A stretch of DNA of 64,000 nt from UBA6055 sp965214085 (GTDB lineage Bacteria > Chloroflexota > Anaerolineae > Aggregatilineales > Phototrophicaceae), in assembly GCA_965214085.1 (NCBI GenBank), contig OZ243937.1:2418001-2482000 (forward strand). Reading direction: 5' to 3'. The notes beneath the pieces were generated by a model. That model did not search any database and was not told the DNA's origin. It saw only the letters and a list, made by a program, of their open reading frames with translations. Shown here in pieces: positions 7,387 through 15,296 of the stretch. Position 1 is the first letter of the stretch. Every line of letters starts with the position of its first letter. Made by a program: the position numbers and the translations under genes.

Positions 7387-8493
7387 ATGAGATGCTTCCT
7401 GCTTTCGCTAATAGTCCTGTTCTACGCTGGCGCCGCCTTTGGGCAAGACGCGTCCGGGCTCGGCGTGCAAGGGCACAGTTGGGATGTATTCCTGCGTGCT
7501 GACCCGAGCGAACCCGGCCAAACTGAGGTGATATTCGTCGACCTGCTTACCGGCGTGACGACAACGGTGGCAACGGCCGGGGAGCGCTTTACGCTGCTGG
7601 ACGACGCTGTTCTGTTTTTCGATCTTGCTGACAAACAAGTCAAGCTGATTAAGCCGGACGGCGCCATTCGCGAACACCCCTTCATCGCCATAACCAGCGC
7701 GGACTATCGCATCGATTGGACGGTCTCGGACGATCGCCGGCAGATCGCCTGGGCAGTCAGCCGCCGCTCCGCCGACGGGCAGCTGAGCACATCTGTCATG
7801 CTGGCTGACCGCTCCGGCAGCCAATTCCGCCAGTTGCTCGCTTATGGCCCGCGCGAGGGCATCCGCCTGCTGCCGGTGGCATTTGGCGCGGATGGACGAT
7901 CGCTTTACATTGATGTACATGCCGATGGCACGGAACACGTGAGCCCTTACGCCAGGCGGAGCAATATGTTCTTGCTGGACTTTGGCGGCGAGAGCGTGGC
8001 GACGCGCCTGCTGCCGGGCAGAGGACCCTGCTTCTGCGCCACTGGATTCGGCAACGAGGTGATGCTGCGGCTGTCCCCAAGCGGCGACCCTGACAGCACA
8101 CAAGTCGAAATCACCGACATCGAAACTGGGGCGGCGCGCGTCATTGCGCCCGTCTCGCGCGGGGATTACGATGAAGCCGGCAATGTGCTGCTGAGCCCGG
8201 ACGATTCGCTCGCCATCTACGCGTTGACTCAAGCGGGCGACTTTCCCGCCGCCGAGCAGGAAGCGCGCACAGTGCTGGTCCTCGCCGACATCGTGAACGC
8301 CCGGCAGCGGGTTGTGGGCAGCGCCATGGACGCCTTGGCGCGTCCGATTATGTGGACCGAAGACAACAGCGCCGTCCTCTTCGTCCTGGAGGGCCGCGAT
8401 GGCGCCTGGAAGCTGCAGCTGGACGATGGCCAGGCGATCAAGGTCGCGGAGGCCACCTATCTCGGCATGATAAACGAGGGCGTCACGGCATAG
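7387..8493 (+). CDS. Secreted protein of unknown function, propeller-like
   Basis: The 368-residue protein starts with a typical signal peptide (RCFLLSLIVLFYAGAAFGQ, cleavage probably after AFG at residue 18). The rest shows repeated short beta segments with recurring patterns such as LSPDDSLAIYAL and WTEDNSAVLFVLEG. These are reminiscent of TolB/WD40-like beta-propeller blades. No catalytic motif is visible. I place the start at the ATG at 7387 because the signal peptide begins there; the frame is open further upstream through the preceding terminator. Its stop directly abuts the stop of the convergent glycosyltransferase. Confidence 0.7.
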   Translation: MRCFLLSLIVLFYAGAAFGQDASGLGVQGHSWDVFLRADPSEPGQTEVIFVDLLTGVTTTVATAGERFTLLDDAVLFFDLADKQVKLIKPDGAIREHPFIAITSADYRIDWTVSDDRRQIAWAVSRRSADGQLSTSVMLADRSGSQFRQLLAYGPREGIRLLPVAFGADGRSLYIDVHADGTEHVSPYARRSNMFLLDFGGESVATRLLPGRGPCFCATGFGNEVMLRLSPSGDPDSTQVEITDIETGAARVIAPVSRGDYDEAGNVLLSPDDSLAIYALTQAGDFPAAEQEARTVLVLADIVNARQRVVGSAMDALARPIMWTEDNSAVLFVLEGRDGAWKLQLDDGQAIKVAEATYLGMINEGVTA

Positions 8494-9657
8494 TCAGGAG
8501 GCGTATGGCCGGGCGAATTTGGGCCGATTCGCCCAGTCCCAAACCGCATCCGCAATATCCCAAACGGCATCTGGACGGGCGATGCGCCTGGCGTTGTCGG
8601 CGCGCTGCTGCAAACGTTCCGGACCCTCTCGCAGCCAATCTACAATGAGTTCCGCGACTTTCTCCGGCTTGGGCACATAAACGCCGGCGTCGTTTTCAGT
8701 CACTAGCCTGACGTTTCCCGTTTCCTGGCCCGGGATGCGGTCGCTGATGATCATGGGCAGGCCGGCGATGGCGGCTTCGCTGATGGTGGACGGCCCCGCT
8801 TTAGTGACGATGACATCGGACGCGGCCATGATCTGCGGCATTTCGTCATAATTGGTCACGTAACCAAAGATCTTATGCTTGTTATTCCAGTCGCGGCTTT
8901 CCAGTTGCGCTTTTAACGCGGCATTGCGCCCGCAGACCACGATCAGCTGCGCCTCCAGCGGCTGCTCATCCAGCACGGGCACCAGCTTGGATATGCCGCC
9001 CATGCCTTCGCTGCCAGCGACGATCAGCACGGCCGGCAGCTGCGGCTCAAAACCGAATTGCCGGCGGGCTTCATCTTTGGATGTGATGGAATTGATGAAG
9101 TGTGGATTCACCGGCAGACCGGTTATCTGCATCTGCGACGGCGACATGCCCAGCCGCAGACCGCGCCGATATGCCGTTTCCGTCGGCACGAAGCAGTGGT
9201 CGACGCGCGGGTCGTACCAGAAGGAAGGAGTGGTGACCAGGTCCGTCACAACAGTTAAAAACGGCGGCCGCTCCTCCAGGGTGAGGAAGGCGCGGAATGT
9301 GGGATTGGCGATGACGGAATGGGTGCAGACTACCACGTCGGCCGGGTGCTCGGCGACGATGCGGCGCAGCGCTCGGCGGTTATTTCGATAGATGAACTGA
9401 CGAGCCAGGCGCGCGCGGCGTTTGCCATCGAAGCTGTGATACACCAGCGCCCACAGCAATTTCGAAGAATTGACGACGCGCGGATACAACTCCGGCTGTT
9501 TGTTAAAGGGCCAGCGGCATTCGCGCAGCACATCCACATCGTCAAATGCCACGGCGTCGCCGAAACGGATCTCCATCGCATCCCGAATAGCCTGGAAAGC
9601 GGAGCGGTGCCCGCCACCAGTATCGGAGAACAAAAACAGAACTCGTTTTGCCGTCAA
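8494..9657 (-). CDS. MGDG-synthase-like glycosyltransferase (GT28)
   Basis: The protein (387 residues from a TTG at 9657) begins with LFLFSDTGGGHRS, the glycine-rich N-terminal loop of monogalactosyldiacylglycerol synthases and processive diacylglycerol glucosyltransferases. The C-terminal half has GPSTISEAAIAGLP and ISDRIPGQE, the nucleotide-sugar-binding region of MurG-like GT-B enzymes. It probably glycosylates diacylglycerol to make membrane glycolipids, at the inner membrane face. A GAGG sequence lies upstream of the TTG. The frame is open to 9819, but those extra codons come from a repeat element. Confidence 0.85.
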   Translation of the reverse strand: MTAKRVLFLFSDTGGGHRSAFQAIRDAMEIRFGDAVAFDDVDVLRECRWPFNKQPELYPRVVNSSKLLWALVYHSFDGKRRARLARQFIYRNNRRALRRIVAEHPADVVVCTHSVIANPTFRAFLTLEERPPFLTVVTDLVTTPSFWYDPRVDHCFVPTETAYRRGLRLGMSPSQMQITGLPVNPHFINSITSKDEARRQFGFEPQLPAVLIVAGSEGMGGISKLVPVLDEQPLEAQLIVVCGRNAALKAQLESRDWNNKHKIFGYVTNYDEMPQIMAASDVIVTKAGPSTISEAAIAGLPMIISDRIPGQETGNVRLVTENDAGVYVPKPEKVAELIVDWLREGPERLQQRADNARRIARPDAVWDIADAVWDWANRPKFARPYAS

Positions 9658-9747
9658 AATGGTCCTCGCTTCAGAACGAAGCCATGAACATACTCCATGA
9701 TATTGTACATCGGCGCATGGAGTCCTAACAGGCGGCGGTGTTTCAAG

Positions 9748-10170
9748 GGTTGTGTATCGAATTCGGTTGAAATTAAATTTCACCACAAAGACACAAAGGC
9801 ACAAAGGCACAAAGCACACAAAGAATATGGCATATCTCGATTAAGATTCTCGGTGCTCTCGCATTTCTCGCCGGGCAATCGCATCAATATCCATAAATGA
9901 CGAATATATTATCAAACAAACAAATTGCAGGGGCGACAGCCCGAAACCACAAATTACAGCGGCAGCGGGCGACCAGATTGGTCGCCCCTACAAGGCTAGC
10001 TTTTTCGCATGACTAACTTGATTTTACGTCTGTGTCTCTATTTTATGAAACCTGCCGAACCCTGTCGAAATATGTAGGGGCGAGCCACCGGCTCGCCCGT
10101 ACGCACGCAGCATTGGATTTCATATTTTGTGTGAGCCAAGTCCTGACTTGCGAGCGACTGTGGTGAAATT
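9748..10170. repeat. Composite of family 2 and family 1 elements, right end lost
   Basis: The gap 9658-10282 has no gene. From 9748 (GGTTGTGTATCG) it carries the left part of family 2, running into a family 1 end (CGGGCAATCGCATCAA, at about 9872) at exactly the same junction as in the composite at 18058-18424. After about 60 shared bases the two diverge. The right part, about 10040-10170, instead matches the right half of the family 1 element at 24284-24529, including a hairpin with GGGCGAGCC arms. No intact right terminus is seen. The family 2 tract has one more 9-nt CACAAAGG-type unit than its sister copies. Confidence 0.6.
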
Positions 10171-10282
10171 TATGGCTGAATATGGCGGCGGGGAAAATGT
10201 AAAGATGTCGTAAACACGGCTCAATATGGCGACGAAATCAGGTATATTTAGGGGGAATCGTCGACAAGCCGCGAGCCAAGCC

Positions 10283-11026
10283 ATGTTGCTGAATTTACAT
10301 CCGCTTACCATCATCATCAATTTAGTCGTCCTGGGCGCGGCCATGACCGTGCACGAATTCGCGCACAATTTCGTCGCCTGGAAGATGGGGGATGAAACGC
10401 CGAAACTGCAGGGCCGCCTGACCCTGAACCCGCTGGCGCACATCAATTGGATCGGCTGGCTGATGTTCGCCGTCATCGGCTTTGGCATCCTGGGCAGCGC
10501 GCCGATTTCGCCGCAGCGTATGCGGGACCCGCGCAAAGGATTCCTGGCTGCGGTCGCCGCGGGTCCCTTGTCCAACCTGGCGCTGGCGGTAGTGTTTGGG
10601 CTGCTGCTGCGGTTCATCGGGCTCAGCGTCGAAGGCTACTACGCCTATAGCTCTCCCGACCTTATTGTCGAGCCGATAACCCTCCTGGCGGCGCTGCTCT
10701 ACGCGATGGTCTTCTGGAATCTATTGCTCTTCTTTTTCAATCTGATCCCGCTTTTCCCGATTGACGGCTGGCACATTGTCTTGAGCCTGCTGCCGGGAAC
10801 CTGGCTGACACACATGCAGATCCCTGTGGTCATCCAGCGCAGCCTGCGTCCGCTGTCCGAGTTTTTGATGCGGCCCGCTTTCAAATGGCGCGATTGGCAG
10901 ATGGCCAGCTATTACGTATTCATCGCGCTGATATTCCTATCATTCTTGCCGCTGGGCGGTATCAGCCCCTTCGGGTTTTTCATCGGCCGGCCAACAAACG
11001 CTCTGCTGGGTTTCTTACTCTTCTAG
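10283..11026 (+). CDS. Site-2 protease family (M50) membrane metalloprotease
   Basis: This 247-residue integral membrane protein carries the zinc motif HEFAH at residues 24-28, in the first part of the protein. The third ligand is in NLIPLFPIDG (Asp161). AGPLSNLAL at 93-101 is also conserved in M50 proteins. It should cleave substrates within the membrane. I start at the ATG at 10283, where the first membrane helix begins; an ATG at 10226 would add 19 polar residues. The stop lies 4 nt before the HD gene, so the two probably form an operon. Confidence 0.85.
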   Translation: MLLNLHPLTIIINLVVLGAAMTVHEFAHNFVAWKMGDETPKLQGRLTLNPLAHINWIGWLMFAVIGFGILGSAPISPQRMRDPRKGFLAAVAAGPLSNLALAVVFGLLLRFIGLSVEGYYAYSSPDLIVEPITLLAALLYAMVFWNLLLFFFNLIPLFPIDGWHIVLSLLPGTWLTHMQIPVVIQRSLRPLSEFLMRPAFKWRDWQMASYYVFIALIFLSFLPLGGISPFGFFIGRPTNALLGFLLF

Positions 11027-11030
11027 CCCA

Positions 11031-11558
11031 ATGAAACAGCTTAGCCGTCGCCTGGCGCAAGGCCTGCGCGCGCTGCTGGCTTTCGCCATGTCGCCTGACC
11101 TGGCGCTGGCGCAGAAATATCTGTCCGACTGCGAATTCGCCGCCTTCCAAGCGATGTCCCGCTCAGAGCAACTGCACAGCCTCAAGGTGCTGCGCGCGCT
11201 GCTAGACGCGGAGCCGGATGCGCCGAGTGTATTGACGGCGGCGGCTCTCCTGCACGATGTGGGCAAATCGCGCCGACGGCTCGCCGTCTGGCAGAAAACG
11301 CTGGCCGTGCTGGTTCAGTCCCTGGCGCCGGGGCTAAGCCAGCAGCTAAGCCGCGAAGAATCGCCCAGCGCCTGGAGGATTCCTTTCATCGTGCGGCAGC
11401 ATCATCCGAAATGGGGCGGCGAGATTCTGCGCGCCTGCGGCTCGGATGCGGAGCTAATCTGGCTGGTGGAACATCACCAGGCAGAGGCGAACGCGCATCG
11501 GGCACATCCGGCTGTCACAATGCTACACAGCTTAAAAGCAGCGGATAATGCCCACTGA
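11031..11558 (+). CDS. HD-domain phosphohydrolase-like protein
   Basis: The 175-residue protein has the HD signature LLHDVGKS (His75-Asp76). An upstream metal-binding His is at 49 in QLHSLKVL. Downstream are RQHHPKWG near 121 and EHHQAE near 155. This is the arrangement of small HD hydrolases acting on nucleotides or phosphate esters. It follows the M50 protease by 4 nt. The substrate is unknown; it lacks the GYP signature of cyclic-di-GMP HD-GYP enzymes. Confidence 0.75.
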   Translation: MKQLSRRLAQGLRALLAFAMSPDLALAQKYLSDCEFAAFQAMSRSEQLHSLKVLRALLDAEPDAPSVLTAAALLHDVGKSRRRLAVWQKTLAVLVQSLAPGLSQQLSREESPSAWRIPFIVRQHHPKWGGEILRACGSDAELIWLVEHHQAEANAHRAHPAVTMLHSLKAADNAH

Positions 11559-11571
11559 GCAGGGTAGACTT

Positions 11572-11596
11572 AGCTATAGGCTATAGTAGGCTATAG
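11572..11596. repeat. Short GGCTATAG tandem repeat
   Basis: The unit CTATAG occurs three times within 25 bp (11574, 11581 and 11591). It lies in the 127-bp gap between the HD gene and the dehydrogenase gene, just upstream of the latter. CTATAG is itself palindromic. It could be a regulator-binding tract or simple slippage; no promoter with good spacing was found here. Confidence 0.4.
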
Positions 11597-11685
11597 ATTG
11601 AAGGCGGCAATCTGCGATATAGTAAGCGGAAGCGATCGCGCGACAGGCCGCGACACGCATTGAAGGAAATACAGAGGACGCATTC

Positions 11686-12705
11686 ATGGCGAAATTGACG
11701 GTAGCCATACTCGGATTGGATCGGCTTGGTTTGTCAATCGCGCTGCGGCTGCGAACCTATGTCGCAAAAGGCGGCAAGCACGAATTTGAGCTGATCGGAT
11801 ACGACAGCCGCGACGATTTTGAGAAACCGGCGCGCAAGCTTAAGGTATTGGACAAAGTCGAGCGCAAGCCCTACTCGGCCGTGGCGTCGGCGGATCTGGT
11901 CATCATGAATCTACCTTTTGATGAGCTGCGCGCCGCCTACGAACTCATCGCCTCGGACCTGCGCGAGGGGGTCGTGCTGCTGGATACCGCCGCCATCAAA
12001 CAGCCCTCCTCAGCCTGGGCGGATCAGCTGCTGAGCGCGGAACAACATTGGATCGGCTTCACAGCTGTTGTCAACGCCGACTACTTGCTCGAACATCAAC
12101 TGGGAGCGGAGCGCGCCAGCGACGATTATTTTCACGAAAGTACGATTTATTTGACGCCCTCGGTAAAGAGCATGAAAGAAGCCATCGACCTGGCCGTCAA
12201 CTTTTCCGTTATTCTGGGGGGCAAACCCGCCTTCCTGGACCCAGCCGAACACGACAGCCTGAGCGCCATCACCGAAGAGATGCCGCAGCTGCTCAGCGTG
12301 GCGGCTTACTCGGCAGCCATTCGCCACAGCGCCTGGGGCGATGCCAAGCGCCTCACAAATTCGCCTTTTGGCGTACAAACGCGCTACCTGTTCACGCACC
12401 ATCCCGATGGCCTGCGCGACGAATGGATGGCGAACCGCGAACGTCTCGGCCGCGCCATTGACGATGTGGTTGATGTGCTGCGGGACCTGCGCGAGCGGCT
12501 GGCGGAGAATGACGAAGCCGCCGTCGAAGCTTTCTTGATGGAAGCATCCGATGATTATCAAGACTGGATCAATCGGCGGCACAAAGGCGATTGGGACGAA
12601 CACGCGTCGCAGCGCGTCCAGGTCGATAACACCATCGCTAGTTCGCTATTCGGCGGCGCCATCAGCAAGCGACTTTTCGGCGGCGACAAAGACGGCAGTA
12701 AGTAA
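11686..12705 (+). CDS. Prephenate-dehydrogenase-like NAD(P)-binding protein
   Basis: The protein of 339 residues starts with a Rossmann fold (VAILGLDRLGLSIALRL). It continues like a prephenate dehydrogenase/6-phosphogluconate-dehydrogenase-type protein: SADLVIMNLPFDEL, VVLLDTAAIKQP, HWIGFTAVVNADYL, then an all-helical C-terminal half. The glycine motif is atypical (GLDRLG instead of GxGxxG), so the cofactor or activity may have changed. No aromatic biosynthesis gene is adjacent. The assignment is to the fold and superfamily rather than to tyrosine synthesis. Confidence 0.65.
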   Translation: MAKLTVAILGLDRLGLSIALRLRTYVAKGGKHEFELIGYDSRDDFEKPARKLKVLDKVERKPYSAVASADLVIMNLPFDELRAAYELIASDLREGVVLLDTAAIKQPSSAWADQLLSAEQHWIGFTAVVNADYLLEHQLGAERASDDYFHESTIYLTPSVKSMKEAIDLAVNFSVILGGKPAFLDPAEHDSLSAITEEMPQLLSVAAYSAAIRHSAWGDAKRLTNSPFGVQTRYLFTHHPDGLRDEWMANRERLGRAIDDVVDVLRDLRERLAENDEAAVEAFLMEASDDYQDWINRRHKGDWDEHASQRVQVDNTIASSLFGGAISKRLFGGDKDGSK

Positions 12706-12813
12706 CGAGCTGGCGTCTGAAATCGCGCGGCAGCTTGGCGTTTAAGCAGCCCGCGGCCTATTGCCTTGCGAGCTTCGCGCTCGGGACTTCAAAGTGAGTT
12801 TGCGCTTTCGTAC

Positions 12814-13068
12814 CAAGGCAATTGCATCTAAATTTTCTGCGAAACTATGAACATTATACGAACTAAAATTTAACCACAGAGACACAGAGGGCACAGAGAA
12901 AAGTCTTTCACAAAATTATATGGTGATATTGCAATTCAATTTTGAACCCTGAGATAAGCATTTGCACCCATTTGTATTTCGATACTAGCGGTGTTCTGAC
13001 GCGAAAAAACAAAATCTCTGTGTTCTCGGCGCCTCTGTGGTGAAAATAAATTGATGCAATTGCCCTGG
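12814..13068. mobile_element. Family 1 MITE-like element (copy B)
   Basis: The gap 12706-13183 holds this 255-bp element and a promoter region. The left end is CAAGGCAATTGCATC. The right end, reverse-complemented, is CCAGGGCAATTGCATCAA. Flanking nonamers CTTTCGTAC and CTTTCGCAT agree at 7 of 9 positions, a decayed target duplication. Near each end lie opposed ACACAGAGG-type tracts. The left half resembles that of the copy at 24284. No gene is encoded; short open frames across it are by-products of the 9-nt periodicity. Confidence 0.7.
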
Positions 13069-13084
13069 CTTTCGCATAGAATAA

Positions 13085-13112
13085 TTTGACGACAGGCGTC
13101 AAATCGTATAAA
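13085..13112 (+). promoter_or_regulatory. Candidate operator and promoter of the PDZ gene
   Basis: A perfect inverted repeat, TTTGACG-acagg-CGTCAAA (13085-13103), overlaps a -35-like TTGACG. TATAAA follows at 13107-13112 with a short 15-bp spacer. The site lies 17 bp beyond the family 1 element and about 70 bp before the ATG at 13184. The dyad is placed where a regulator could control initiation. Which protein binds is unknown. Confidence 0.4.
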
Positions 13113-13183
13113 GTAAGCATCAGTGTCGCAATAACGTAAGTGATGTCTGTCTCGCATATTTGGCCGAAGTAAGGGAGCGCCCC

Positions 13184-14491
13184 ATGAAAAGTGTGATAAG
13201 CAAATTCATTCGCCTATTCGCCGTCTTGTCGCTGGTGATGGTTTCGGCGGTTGTATTCGCGCAAGACAATTTGGATACGCAGAGTACGCAGATACCCTTT
13301 ATCGGCATTCGCTATTGGGGTATCGACGAAGGTCTGCTGGTTACCGGTGTTATCGCCAATACACCAGCTGAGGTGGCCCGGCTTCAATCAGGTGATATCG
13401 TTACCGCCGTTGAGGGCGAGGCCATCCAAGTGGATACCGTCCGCGAAGTCGTTTGGAAACATGAGCCGGGCACGACGGTCACGCTCAGCCTTAACCGCGA
13501 TGGGGAGGCCATGGAGCAAAACTTGACCTTGATGGCGCGCCCCGAAGATCTCTTCGAAAATCCGACTTACGCAATTCCGCTGGATCTGGCTTCGGTCGGT
13601 CTGTATGTGGGGCATTGCGATGACAAATTGCTGGTGCTTGGTGCTTTGGCTGGTTCCGATATCGCGACCGCGGGCTTCCAAGTCTACGATCAAATCGTGG
13701 CGATTGACGGCGATACGGTCAGCAACATCGGTGAAGCGGACGTAGCCGTCTCCTACCTCAGCGAGGGCGATGTCTTGAGCTTCGTCGTCATGCGTGGCGA
13801 CCGCGAGCTGGTCATCAACACGGTAGTTGTGGACCATCGCAGACGTCCGCCGCGCCACCGCCAGCCGCAGCCGCGCTTGGAATTCAGCAATACCTACGTC
13901 AGCAATAGCATCGGCTTGGGCTATGGCGACGGTTTCATCCAGGTACAGGCGATCGAACCGGCGCACGAACTCTACACCGCTGGCATCCGCCGCTTCGACT
14001 TCATCACCGCCGCCAACGGCGCGCCGCTGGACGAAGCGCAGGACTACTTCTCCGGCGATGAGATTACGCTGACGGTTGCGCGCGAAAGCGGTACGTTTGA
14101 AATTGAAGCGCCGGCAACCGTAGCGCCACTGCTGCTCTACGGGCTGGACGCGGCGGTTGAGCAGGATCGTTCGCAGTGGCTCGGCTTGCATGAAAAGCAG
14201 GTCACGCTGGGTGTGCGCTACTTGCAGCTGGAGCCGGACAATGCCTACTTTGAAGGCAGCGGCGTCTCGCACGGCGCTTATGTTGCCGAAGTCATCGAGG
14301 GCTTGCCGGCCGCCAAGGCGGGCATCCAGGTAGGCGATGTGATCGTAGCCGTAGCTGGCGAAGACGTCACCATGGAGCTTGACCTGCGCAATCGCATCTA
14401 CTTCCATCAGCCAGGCGACGAGGTATGGCTCGATATCCTGCGCGATGGCGAGATGATTCAGATTGAGGTTACGCTGCGCGTCGCCAGCTAA
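13184..14491 (+). CDS. Secreted protein with four PDZ-like domains
   Basis: The 435-residue protein has a signal peptide (residues 1-27, hydrophobic core FAVLSLVMVSAVVFA). Four PDZ-like modules follow at about 37-117, 135-215, 240-308 and 340-430. Each shows the carboxylate-loop/GDxI pattern, for example LQSGDIVTAVEGEAI and IQVGDVIVAVAGEDV. There is no Ser-protease domain, unlike HtrA/DegP. It is therefore probably an exported scaffold or substrate-binding protein. The start has AGGGAG eight nt upstream. A dyad-containing promoter precedes it and a strong terminator follows. Confidence 0.8.
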   Translation: MKSVISKFIRLFAVLSLVMVSAVVFAQDNLDTQSTQIPFIGIRYWGIDEGLLVTGVIANTPAEVARLQSGDIVTAVEGEAIQVDTVREVVWKHEPGTTVTLSLNRDGEAMEQNLTLMARPEDLFENPTYAIPLDLASVGLYVGHCDDKLLVLGALAGSDIATAGFQVYDQIVAIDGDTVSNIGEADVAVSYLSEGDVLSFVVMRGDRELVINTVVVDHRRRPPRHRQPQPRLEFSNTYVSNSIGLGYGDGFIQVQAIEPAHELYTAGIRRFDFITAANGAPLDEAQDYFSGDEITLTVARESGTFEIEAPATVAPLLLYGLDAAVEQDRSQWLGLHEKQVTLGVRYLQLEPDNAYFEGSGVSHGAYVAEVIEGLPAAKAGIQVGDVIVAVAGEDVTMELDLRNRIYFHQPGDEVWLDILRDGEMIQIEVTLRVAS

Positions 14492-14518
14492 CTCGCTGAG
14501 CAATACTCAGAAGCAACG

Positions 14519-14546
14519 AGCCCCTGTCAAACGGCAGGGGCTTTTT
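14519..14546 (+). terminator. Intrinsic terminator after the PDZ gene
   Basis: AGCCCCTGTC, loop AAAC and GGCAGGGGCT pair over 10 bp with one G-U, followed by a run of five T. It lies 28 nt after the stop codon. Confidence 0.9.
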
Positions 14547-14618
14547 GATTCTCTCGGTTGCGGAATAATCTCCACCGCCACGATTCTTCGTGTTTCCGCA
14601 TGATCTCTTTGTGCGTAT

Positions 14619-15032
14619 GGGCGAGCCGCCGGACTCTGTTGAAATGCTCAATTTACCCCCACCCCAAACCCCTCCTGCCATCTCTATGGCAGGCATCCCA
14701 TAAAGAGCTGAGGACGGGACAGATTTGAAAATCGCGGGAGTCGTCACAACGGGTCAGCCAATGGCTGACCCCTACAGGCTCATTTTATGATAGAAGATGT
14801 AGGGGCGAGCCATTGATTCGCCCGAATAAGCGAGCCAAATGCGCCTATTTCGCGGCGATACCTTGCCCGACTTGAACCTGTCCTGTCGTCAGCCATAAAG
14901 AGGGAGGGGCGTTAACAGCTCGTTACGGGTCAGAAAGCTCCCCTTCCCTCATTTTGGGGATGCTCGCCATAGAGATGGCGAGGAGGGGCCGGGGGATGGG
15001 GGTGTTTTTCAAAAGACTCCGCCGGCTCGCCC
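14619..15032. repeat. Family 3 foldback element, copy 2 (interrupted)
   Basis: The gap 14492-15296 has no gene. This element has long inverted arms: 14656-14699 pairs with 14956-15002 (both contain CCATCTCTATGGC or its complement). Outside these, 14619-14644 pairs with 15007-15032 (GGGCGAGCC, then a TTGAAA end). A family 4 element interrupts it at 14708-14892. Without that insertion it is about 220 bp. The first copy, at 1208-1512, has lost most of the right arm. The single strand would fold into one long hairpin. Confidence 0.7.
14708..14892. mobile_element. Family 4 MITE-like element, copy 2
   Basis: The 185-bp element starts CTGAGGACGGGACAG and ends with the complement of CTGACGACAGGACAG. 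It is flanked flush on both sides by the perfect 10-bp direct repeat CCATAAAGAG (14698-14707 and 14893-14902). Its interior is closely similar to 1314-1492, including a hairpin with GGGTCAGCCA arms at 14751-14771. It sits in family 3 near the left arm, while copy 1 sits near the right, so the two insertions were independent. Confidence 0.75.
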
Positions 15033-15033
15033 T

Positions 15034-15128
15034 TAGCTACAGTCATATTTTGGGCTCGGCATTTTGTGTGAGCCAAGTCGTGACCTGCGAGCGGCTGTGA
15101 TAAGAAACAATTTGATGCAATTGCCCTG
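15034..15128. repeat. Right-end fragment of a family 1 element (copy G)
   Basis: The segment shares TTTTGTGTGAGCCAAGTC and the following GCGAGCG stretch with the right halves of the copies at 9748-10170 and 24284-24529. It ends in TTTGATGCAATTGCCCTG, the family 1 terminus. No matching left end is found. It may have been disrupted by the adjoining family 3 element. Confidence 0.5.
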
Positions 15129-15296
15129 CGCATCGTACCCTTGAGCTAGCGAAAGCGGGGGTTTGCAGATGAGTTCGTCGGGCGCCGATTCGGTCGGCGA
15201 TACCGGCTTCAAACAAAAAGAGCGAACCTTGCGGCTCGCCCATCTTGGTTCATCTAGACAGTGCTATTCAACTCGGCTCCCTCTTGCTTGCCGCGC

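Noticed and set aside
9658..9819. N-terminal extension of the GT28 gene up to 9819
   Set aside because: The extra codons lie in a repeat element. The fold begins at the TTG at 9657, preceded by GAGG.
9781..9824. CRISPR-like array
   Set aside because: Units are only 9 nt, directly adjacent with no spacers, and no cas gene is present.
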